Assembly (NCBI GenBank): GCA_903813345.2
Contig: CAIIXF020000012.1
Location: forward strand, 27,974,184 to 28,038,183
Reading direction: 5' to 3'
From: Owenia fusiformis
Lineage: Eukaryota; Annelida; Polychaeta; Sabellida; Oweniidae
Length of the DNA: 64,000 nucleotides
Shown here: positions 13,510 to 24,800 of the stretch, one piece after another
Position numbering within the stretch: the stretch's first letter is position 1
How the letters are laid out: every line of letters begins with the position of its first letter
Program-made: the position numbers and the translations under genes
The notes under the pieces: generated by a model
The model's database searches: none
The model's input: the letters and a program-made list of their open reading frames with translations, nothing else
What the model was told of the DNA's origin: nothing

Positions 13510-14444
13510 CGCCGGCATTGTGTGGGCGTCAGTGGTACACTGTATTTTGAAAAAAAAGTGTTTTTAATGATTTCCAATACCGGAGAATTCCACAAAGACT
13601 GGCAACTGTATGATTTACATATGTATCGTTTAAGTAAAGCTAGCAAGCCCATGAGAACGTTTGTATAGACATGAACTGTGCGACTGCAGTATAAATTGTT
13701 GTTAGCAGGAACACATCGTATTCTTTCTCACCAACATAATCGTTTTAAACAATGTAGCCGTCGTCACTCGATGGTATATTTTCAAAAGGTAGAAACGACA
13801 ATCGTCCAACAGACAGTCAACTTATCTCGTATGTCGCTTTATTAGTTGTGACCCGTTTGACGATTGTTGTGGCGCATTTGTATTGAGTAAATATGTGACA
13901 TCGTATTCCTCTTACCTTCTTCTTACCAAAGGTATTAACGTGCGTAGTGAAAATGTTTTCATCAGTTACAACAGTGAAAAACGGTGAAAAACGACAAGTT
14001 GCCAAACTGTTTATTTGTTGAAGGAGGTTATGTTGAATCCTAGACTTGCATCGAGTGTTTTATTTTAATCTGTATATTGAATTTCAGTATTAATGAGTAC
14101 AAAAAGCAAATATAGACTACAAGAGGGAATGATCTGTTAATAACGAGAGAAGGTATGATGGATATTTCTTGACAAAAAAGTATCAAGACTTATCCTATGC
14201 CAAGTAGAGTTTAGGGAGATAAGTTGGTAAGATATATACCGTATCCTGATTTTGAGGTTTCCATATCCAGAACCTCCATATCTCCCGCTCCAGGGTATAT
14301 CTTCCCGCATTAAAAAGAAATTTGAAAAAATTGAAAAAACGTTGAAATTTAAAACAAATTAGAAAAAAGATTTGAAAAAATGTTGAAAAATTAGAATATT
14401 CTTTCAGAAAACACTACTGGTATAGGATAAAGCAGTTATGTACG

Positions 14445-14556
14445 GTCGGTTTTGATATGGGGTTTATCCCTCGTGAGATATGCAGTTTTGTCCCTACTGT
14501 CTCTCAGGTAGATATGCATATATCCCTCTGGATAAACCCCATATCCAAAACCTCCT
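14445..14556. repeat. Inverted repeat (hairpin)
   Basis: GATATGGGGTTTATCCCTC near 14453 is answered by GGATAAACCCCATATC near 14530. Arms of about 25-30 bases are separated by a ~50-base loop containing the short repeated AGATATGCA. A related CCATATC...CCTCC string occurs at 14260-14285. Confidence 0.6.
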
Positions 14557-15329
14557 CGTACATAACCCTTATTTATTTATGACTTATTTTCATAATCTTG
14601 ATCATATTGAGATAACAATATAATATATGTGATTGTGTATTCAAACCACACGTATATTTATAGAATAACCCGATATCCCTATTTCTCATTCGATTTGCAA
14701 AACATACTACCGATTGGGTATTGTCGTCATCGTTTCAGGCAGTTTTTCTCTCTCGGCCTTTTACTCTCGCATTCGATAACTGTTTTGCATTCGAAGGTTC
14801 GAGGACCACGACTGTTTCCTTATAAACATGTATGTTTTAATTAAAGAAGACGTTTAACACAGGTGCTGTACACTATTGTTAATAAGCTACAGGTATATGT
14901 ACAATTTAGTAATACAATAATAAATATTATAGATTTTATACGAACGTTTTAACTATAAACAACTTTGTAATGTACTTTTGTTCAGATCATGAACTAGAAT
15001 GCTAGATATCGAAAATATTTTTAGAATTACTATATACAGGGTCTCAAAAATTATATCGAGACAATGGAAACTTCGTCAGTGGTGAAGGGATATTCATTGT
15101 CATTAGTCATCTGACAGCAAACAATTTTAATTATCATGAGCATTATTAAGTTGCACTTGATCACTTTATTGACTTCTAAGAGAACATTTAATTTTTGTAC
15201 CATCAGGTATTTTCAATTTCCAGCAGCGCATTCAGCTCTGTGCTTTTATCAGGTCGGAGATCATTTTGAGCATGTGGTATAACATGTCAAATTTCTTAAT
15301 AAGTTATCCACAAAGTGAATTTTTTACTG

Positions 15330-15690
15330 CTAATTTAGAAATAAAAGACGATTCCCGGTTCGGAAAACAGTCTCCTAGGCTAATAATTTTTTTCATGAAA
15401 AATATAGAAATATCACCCAAATTAAAATATGAATATTCAAAAGAGGACATTTAAATCTACAATGGTAAAAATATCAAATTTGTCCGAAGCAGGGGTAACA
15501 CTCAATTAGACCGATTTAATGAAATACAAGTCTCGATTTGGGGAAAGAAGTTCATCAGTGAACCGCGCTAATATTTTTTGTGTGAAAAATCTAGAAATAT
15601 CACCCAAATTAAATTATGATTATTCAAAAGAAGACATTTAAATCTATTTGGCCGAAGCAGGGGCAATGCTCAATTGGAGTGATGAACTTT
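15330..15690. repeat. Degenerate direct repeat, two units of about 170-190 bases
   Basis: The strings ATATCACCCAAATTAAA (about 15410 and 15598) and CCGAAGCAGGGG (about 15484 and 15652) occur in the same order. Spacing differs by about 20 bases because of an indel. It lies in the 3' flank of the exchanger gene. Confidence 0.65.
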
Positions 15691-15713
15691 GTTCTCAAAA
15701 CCTAGAATCATCC

Positions 15714-15719
15714 TTTATT
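15714..15719 (-). promoter_or_regulatory. Candidate poly(A) signal of the exchanger gene
   Basis: AATAAA on the minus strand, about 120 bases beyond the stop codon at 15842. It is the first canonical hexamer I see downstream of the stop. Confidence 0.5.
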
Positions 15720-15841
15720 TTATCATGTCATCTCTCGGTGGTTTCATTAGGTTCGATTTTGTACTAGGATACCCAGTATTTAGAGATTGTAAACTACATA
15801 TACTGTTCACAATTAGGTGTGTTAGGTGAAGATACAGGGTG

Positions 15842-18800
15842 TTATTCATCGAATATCCCTTGGGCTGGACGTATTACTTTAGTCTCTGCAAGAAGTGCAA
15901 TTGTCAAGAAGGATATGTATAAAATAAACAGACATATTCCGTATATTTTGCTAACTTTGAACTTCAAGACCGGAACTACGACGATAGAAAACAGCATAGA
16001 TGCCCATACTCCAGCGCATAGTATTGTCTGTTGGAGGGTAAACTTCACCTGTAACAGAACACGTAGTCCTAGAGACAAAAAGAACCATATAGTAATATAT
16101 AATACATTATTGTACATATTAAGTTATATAAACTAAAGCAGAAGTTGCATGTAAGCCAAAACTTTTTTTCAAATTCTGGATGCTCTGGTTCGTATTTTGA
16201 ACCTATGAACTTTATTTCAATTTATTGATGCTAGCTTATAGCATGTCTACTGCCGCTATTGTTTTCGATGAAAAATATCCCATAATACATTGGAGTATTT
16301 TAAACATAAACAAGGTTTGGGACTTGCTGGTTCAAATACATCAAACGTAGTTTAATTTGGAGTTTTGGTAAAATTGGTAAAAACTAGGATCCCTTCACTT
16401 TACTCAAAGGGCTAATAGTTTCAATTCTTCGTAAACAATATCTAGTAAACAGTCTATTTTTATCATAATCATTATGTTACACAATCAACACTCTTGGACA
16501 TTAACATTCGTTTTTATAATCATTGGGGCTTGAAAACAGTGACACTTACGATTTCATCCGTTGCCCTCCTTCGAATGAATCTAATCGTAAAAGGAATTCC
16601 AACTCCCAACAATAGATCTAGTTAAAAGCTAAGGAAATTGTAACAGATCGGAAAGGCATACTAGACGACGACTGCTGTTCTCAAATATATAATACTAAAT
16701 GTACATGTATATCATAGAATTATTTCCCAATACAAAACTAGGTCACAATTATGAATGCCATTTATGCATAGCACGTATATTTAATCAATAATAATAATAG
16801 TGATATTTTGTAAAATTGTAACTAAAATCAAGAGATGTTACGACCCAACTGCCGTCGACATTTTTATCTTTATTTAATCTTATAATAGAGTAAACATAAG
16901 TAAACCAAGACGAAATTCAAAGTCTAAATATTATTGAGGTATGAATATGATAATCTAAAAAGGATACTGAATGTAGGTCCCCCAAAACACGCCGCAAAGC
17001 CCATTCTAGGCTCTCCTTTACGTGCCATCACAGTATTGGCGATCAAATCTGAAACCACGAATTGTCAACAAGAAAATATGCATCTATGTATGTTATAATA
17101 TAAGGTAAACAACTGTTCATCAAATACGAAAACAAATGCATTGAATTACTTGATCATTTGCACTTGGACGATACATATACAAATATTACTCTCAAAATCA
17201 GATCTGCCTCTATAAATAAGGACTAGAGCGTGTGACTCCTGATAATTACATAACAGTTGATGTTAATCTACCAATCGTATTGTAAAGAAGGTGCAACATT
17301 TTAAGAGTAATACCTCCGACACTGTTTCCCCAAGCGAGTAGTGTTAGTCCAAGGATCGCCTTTGAAATGTTGAACACCACCCCATAACTCTGAAATATTT
17401 AGAAATCATCATTTTTTAATAAATGCCTACAGTACATATGATTTTTTTCATTTGTTTTTCAATTCATGATCAACTCAGTCAATGTTCACATTTTGTCGAA
17501 AATAATGTCATGTAAATTCAGTCAAATGATCAATAAACAGACTACTCAAAAGCATGAACTTGATATTTCCATTCTGTCTAAAATAATGGGCAGAGAAGAT
17601 GGCAATTTTCATCATTTTAATTTGTTTCATGTATTTTTACTGGCCAAGTACAAGTACAGCGCCCTTCAAATAATGTCAGGTAAACAGATTGAGTCGTAAT
17701 CTTAATATGGCAAAAAAATCTTCTATCAGGGTCTCAGAGACTATAAAACGTACATTAATAGTGACAGCAGATAATGATCTTATGGCGCTGCCATTCCAGA
17801 ACAATTCCATTAGTATATCAGAATACAGGACTGCAGAATGCCCAGTTAGGTACGACTCTGTTTCACCAAGATAGTGTTATGCTCGTCGGTTATTAAATGA
17901 ACTCTTACAACATTTGGTTATCTATGGATGTTTTTCACTAACGGCCTAAATAACAAACCATGCATTCTATGATGCAATAGCCTACCTCTAAAATATTGAC
18001 GATTTCATTACATATAGTATAAATCCAAATGATTGCAATGAGGAATCCAATGTACGCGAATAACCAGTGGTATATCGGTGGTTGATCGTATTTTGATGTG
18101 AAGAATACTATACATGCAGCAACGACACCTATGATAAGAATCAGGGCCCAGACCGGAAACCGTCCACCAATCATTGTAGTCCCAACTGTAATTCAGAGAA
18201 GAGTTAATCATTAGATTATGAGCGTTAGGGTCTCTGATATCAAAAAAAATATTAAACATTATCAATTTTTGACAGAAGAAAGTGTAAAAACAAAAACTTT
18301 ATTTGACAATATTTCAGCTAATCGAAATGAGAAAACTGTATATTCTGAAGGAGTATACTTTTGTCAAAAGATTATAAAACAACATTGGAAAAATGTAACG
18401 AAAATACGGAATCAAGATGCTTCAGAAAACTTTACCTTCTCCCGCCATGACAAACCAGACTGGCCCGGTTACGCAGTGAATCATGGTTAGAATCTTATTC
18501 CAGTTGTTCATATCTTCCTCGTAGTTCACGACTGGGACAGTTATCGTCAGTGCGAATATGATTGGAGCCTTGAGAAAAATATTTAACAATTTAAATCTGA
18601 TTTGCGTCGGGAAAAGTAAAGTTATAAAAAGTATCTAACATTATAACTTTTGTTATCTTAACATGTATAGGGGTTTACTGTCTGTACGCCTATGTAAACG
18701 TTTCAATTTAATTTCAAAAAGCTGATTTTGAAGAACATTTTGTTTGAAAAAGTTGTGAGTTTATTTCAAAAAAATTTAGTCGTCACACACAAAAATAATG

Positions 18801-21800
18801 TACATAGATGAATGACATACATCCAACCCTCTGTATAATCTATATAATTGCCGAGTGATTTATACTCGGATAACCGATATATTTACACATTTCTGGTAAG
18901 TAATACCTTTATTATTTCATAGATTTTCACTATGATGTTCATTTCCCCAAAACCATCAACATCAATTGGGCAGATTTTCCAGAGAAACTGCGACAACAGG
19001 CTTCCTTTCGTAGCCCCAGGCTCGGCATCCTTTGCCGCTTCGAGTTCTGAAATGTATAAATAGTTGTACGTCATGTTGGATTTTCATGGATATATAAGCG
19101 GAAATGCCAAAGTAAGGGTGACTAAAAACTTTAAAGAAACCCAACAAGAAAAGCAAACTGTAAGTGTAAATCTGTCATAAGGAAAGTAGACCCAATATAT
19201 CCCAAAACCATGATCTAACGTGAAAAGAAACGATGTCTAACATCCCCCTCCCCCTCCAATCGAGAACCAATATCATGGATATTAGAAAACGAAATAGTCT
19301 TGAATTAAGCCTCTAGACCCCTCCCCTTCCCTATCTTCTTCAAGGGTCTTTGTTTTTGGACAATTCCATTCACTTACTGGCAGCAGATCACTGCAATCCA
19401 AGCTCATTTGAATAGGTAACTACGTACTGGATAAAGCATAAGAATGAGATTTTATAAGAAATAATACACCGAAGGCCGAAGGCCTGAGGTTATTACTTCT
19501 TATCAAATCGAATTCGAATGCTTTATCTTACTTAAATCACACACATTCTTATTACAGGTAAATGGTCTATTATATTACAGTTAAAAGGTCTTTAATCCGG
19601 AATAATGTGATTTCTTTTGTATTGACTATTCAAACTGTGAATTTTGCAAACTTCAACCAGGCTCACAATGACCCTGGCTCTTATTGGTTAACATTTGTTG
19701 TTATATAGCCAATTAATTGTAACAACAAAAAGAGTTGGTTGCATTGACCTCATGAGTGTGAGTTGATGTAAGTGACTGAGTGGGCTATAATTAGTCTAGC
19801 TTCAGTGCACTACAGGTGACTGTCCAGTCCAGAACATTGAATTTGAATACAGCAGAATATTTGTAAGTAAGATAAGATCAATGATGTAGATAGCAACAAA
19901 AAATGATAAATTGTTTTATTCTAAAGAATGCACAGTAACAAGAGAAGGGTACATGTATTTTTGTATATTGTTTTTTAGGGAATGAAAACTATCAAAAACG
20001 GTCAATGGTCATTTATGTCTCACTTGTTTTTGATAGCTTGCCAAGTGTACATTCTTTAAAAACAATAGAAAAATAATGCACTTTCCTTTTGATAAAACCA
20101 TACATTCTTAAAAATAAACCACAGCAAATTCTATTGTGTTGCTACCCAAGTGGGATTTAATTAAAAATAATTGCGACAAATTTGTGACTTAGCTAATTTA
20201 AAATAAAAAAACATTAATTTATTCTCTAAGCATTATTTGTAAGTCCTTTATTGTTTTGAGAGTTATTCGTTTTTGCATTAAGTTATATTTATTAATAAGA
20301 CATAACACATGCCTTACCCTTTTTTATAACTGGATCCATATCTCCTAAAATAAGAAACAATACATGAAATAAAAGACGCATGCATTGTTGTACAGTATTC
20401 TAAAAACTATTTAGATCTTCCTTCACAATATGTTTACAATCACCCTTAGTAAAAGCGCAAAATATAGACACACACTGATCTGTAGCCGCAGCTAGAGAGC
20501 CAAGGAGTTTACCTTCGAAAGCGGAATTAACATGGCCGTTTGAGCTTGGGATCGATTCCTTCCCTCCGATCAGTTCCGTCACGTCGATGAAAGAAATATC
20601 ATAAGTCTTTTTATCGCTCACTTCTGAGAATGGAACGTCAGAGGACACAGACATAGAACGCTGAATTGATTGTGTGTCACCACTTTTCTCCACTACAACG
20701 ATAAAGCAATCGTCATGAGAGACGCAGTTGATTAAACAAATTTCAAGTCAGCCGGATCCAAATCCAAAACGTTTTAGGGGTAATTTAGATCTTCGTTTTT
20801 CCTCAACGGTCCGGTACATGAGAAAAACATGTTTTTATTCGATCGTACTCACATTCACTCGCTCGTGAGAGTTTTCTCGGAAGTTCACGCTTCTCAAATA
20901 CCTTCCTTGACACCACCACTACTATGACGTATACAGCGTAAAACCCCATAAACCCTAAAAATCAAAAAGTTGATTAAACAGTTCTTCTGGTTTACCAGGT
21001 CCTCTAATATATGGCCTAAAAGTTAAGGGCATCGCGATGGTATATATAATTTATTTTGAGATTTGAATTTGCATTGCAACCCCATTTCCCTCTAAATATT
21101 TGACCAGGTGATTTACAGAGAAATTGGCCACCAAAACCTAAAAATTGAGTTATCATCAAACGACCTTTGATTAACGCATATTATAGTTACTATACTAGTG
21201 TTCGTGTAAAAATTTGATATTTCTATATTACTGTACCAATAGCTTCTCCCAGATAAACACGCTTCCTGTGAAGGATTGCGAATGTCCATCCAACAGAGGT
21301 GATATAAAACAAAATGTCTCTAATGTGTGGCCGTTTCATACAGGTAAACGGTCTCACGAAGGCAATAGCTCCAGCTACCACAGTAGACACGAATACCCCG
21401 GCTCCTGAAAGTATATAGTATGGCATTGAAGTGCAAATATACAATTTTGGTACACTCTGGTAAAGTTTGACAACCGGAAGTACTTTATCGGATCACATGT
21501 TAAAATTTATGGTATTTGTGTTTGGAGATTTCAATAAATTCATTAAGTTTGTAATTTTCTGACTTATTGAACCCTACATGTAGTAGCAAAATTAAGATAA
21601 AACCATGTATAATGTTTAAAACGCTTTATAATGAACATTTTCGATGAGCAAAGATGAAAAGGGGTGCTCTCATGTTTACACATCTAAGTCTTCTAACTCC
21701 CTATAAATGTCTATGTTAACATGAAATTTTAGTTTTTGATGCTTTAATATATCCAACTTTTACATGATATAGCACCCAATTTAACTCATTTTGCATAAAT

Positions 21801-24800
21801 AAAGAAGGGGGATCGAATCCCAGAATTCCTTGCCGAACATCTGACAACTTGAAAAACGAGGTAAGGGACCGATTTGGTAATAATAGTACCATTATCGTCA
21901 TCTCTTGACTAAATACTTTATCTAGAGATGAAAATTAAAGGAATATCATTACCAAATTTTTCCATGCAAGGCAAATGAGAATCGGGCAGGAATCCTGCTT
22001 TCCGATCCTACTTGATAAATAAGTATGTACCTAAGAGACCTCCTACTGACATCCCCATGTCGCCATCTTTCATGCTGTCAATTGAGGCGATGGACGAAAA
22101 GACATCTGGGGCGCCATTGCCAAATGCAAGAAATGTGACACCTTACTACAGTTAAGGTAGTGTACACAAGTGAAACTTAACACTACTAAATATTTTGTTA
22201 TTATCTACCCAAATAAATATATAGAAGTCGAAGCTACGAAGAATTAAGAATATCTTATAGCTGAAGGCACTCATAAGATCATTTTATACGATCACTAATA
22301 AGTTTTTGCGCCATTAAAATCAATTGCAATAACTAAGGATATGTTTTATGTATGTGTTATTACCTTGTGAGTAACATTGCATATAAAAAACGAAATATTA
22401 TCATTTGGTGCTGTGAGCTTACTATAATTGAAAAGGATATTGCCACATTTGGACTTATTCTTAGGGTATCCGAGATAACAACAAGTTGGGGGCAGAAGCT
22501 GAAAAAAGAAATAAAAGACAAAAAATGCGTGATTAAGTTATAAGGCCACTGTACATGAATAACGTAAAACCTGTGTATTCGCCAATGTGTGAAGTGGTTA
22601 ATGCGAATAAATTGTATACTATGACCTATATTGCCAATACTGTGATTTGCTGGATGCTCAAAAAGGGGTCCCAACCTTACAATGTTTTGGTCTCATACCA
22701 TTCCTTGTCAAAATGATGTGTTAATCTATCTAAAAATATGGTCGCCACTTTTTTATTAATTACAGTAAGGAACATTTTCACCGCCTAAATCTCTAATTCC
22801 GCATCTAAGGAAATAGTAAAACGCAACATATATATTTTTATGTACAACTGAGACAAAAAGGACCTCAATTTATTAATTGCATCCCTATGTCAAAAACCAT
22901 GACTTACAAATCATCTGCCGTAACTGCCAGTCCAATGAAAAGAAAGAGCCACCAGAGAAACTGAAAATCACATAAGAAAGGTTTCGTGTAACAGTCTTAA
23001 CATCATGCATTCTTATATGTAGACAACATACACATACCATACGGTTAGAGACACATGTCATGAGTGTTAATATCACACGGTAGATCTGATTTAAAGATCA
23101 CATTTCAAATTATCTTAAAAGTATGTTCTGAGACTATCGAAAAGCAATTTATATAATGGTATTGAACTGAAAATATGTCTTTGAAATGCACGTGTACTTA
23201 TATGTCAAAATATTTCACTTTACTCACAGGGCATATTTGTATAATTGTATTGTGATAAGATCAGGTGGAAACTTACGCAAATAAATACTCCGAGAGGAAC
23301 AAGGTTGGTGCCTAGTGAACAGTATATGAAATTGTGATAAGATCAGGTGGAAACTTACGCAAATAAATACTCCGAGAGGAACAAGGTTGGTGCCAAGTGA
23401 ACAGTAAATGAAATTGTTGTAATTGATGAAACCGTCATCGTTCTTACAGTCGTCTGTATTCTGTACAAATCTGCACCACATTGAACTGTTATATTTATGT
23501 ATGTCTCTGCAGTCCTCCTAGAATAAGATAGTACTGGTATATAGTGATATGAAAAATAATATAGATACTCAACGATGTTCATGTGCTAATTTTTATTTTT
23601 CCAGTTTAAGAGAAAAATAATATAATGCAAATTATAAATTGATTAATTCTTAATGTATAGGAATAGATCTATTCTCTAATGAATTAAGTTATATATTTCT
23701 AATAAGTGAGCATTGATAATCTGTTGTGAATATGATTATGATTTTTTAATTATTGCTGAAATTGTATACTTTTTCATAATCAATACCTATTTAAATCCTC
23801 AAACAAACTCAGCAAATGGTAAATGAATGAAATGACAATGAGATAAAGTACAGGGTACTCATATATAATTTTTGCACAAAATTATTCCTATATCCCAAGG
23901 AAATATTGGGCAAAACTAATGCTTCCCCCCCCCCCCAACTCTAGATTTTAGGATCTAACTCTTTGTATTTTTATGATTCTTTAAAATTGTCAAGAACGCA
24001 TATAAAAATAACGCAGTGTCACATTTGGTCTACATCGAACATGCATTAGGCAATTAATATCTGGAAGCTCTTACTATGTTGTTTGTTGCTATCGTATTAT
24101 TTCTATATTTGCTATATTTCTATGATGACCCTAAGGAAGGTCCTTGCTGAATTAACCTCAGGTGTATTTTCAGTAAAACAAATTCAAACTAAAAGGTTTA
24201 GACAGAAGCGGTAAGGAGGAGGTACTCGAAAACAAAAACAACATCTTCATGATTGTGATTGTGAATCTTGTGCATACTTGTATAACAGTTTAGCTACTCC
24301 TCTGGCAACACATCTCAATACATCTCCCGATTTGGAAGTGAACATTGATTGGGTAATAAGGTAACTATAGTTCGTTACTTACTCATTATAATTTATTTTA
24401 ATATCTACTAACTTTTGTAGATGAAAGAACATTATACGTAAGTCGAGGAATTGAAAAAATGATTTTTTCTCAAACAACATAGGATAAAGTAGGCCTCATA
24501 GCAAACCGAAAATAGTATTAAGCTACTATTAAACACAGTGGTGGTTGGGCATTTTGGTTCACAGCATTTCAGTTAAATAATAAACTATATTAAAAAGAGA
24601 TTGACAATATATTAAGAATGGCTGCCAACATTCAAGAAGAGAGTATCAATACAACGGCAATCGGACTGGAGCCTACAGCAGCGACGTATGACTTGATAGC
24701 TCATGCAGTGTTTGAATCTATAGTTGCACTTCTTATAATTGGAGGGAATGTCATAGTACTGACCACTCTATTGGCATTTAGGAACTTGCGCACAATTAAC

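Larger units (their letters stand above)
13510..15700. other. Intergenic spacer between convergent genes
   Basis: This holds the 3' UTR of the NRF-like gene and the 3' flank of the exchanger gene. A candidate poly(A) signal AATAAA for the plus-strand gene is at 14919-14924. No coding exon was recognised on either strand. A hairpin (14445-14556) and a degenerate direct repeat (15330-15690) are listed separately. Confidence 0.5.

Noticed and set aside
15842-16136. 105-codon plus-strand frame at 15819-16136
   Set aside because: It is antisense to the last exon of the exchanger, whose C-terminal helix matches the NCLX family.
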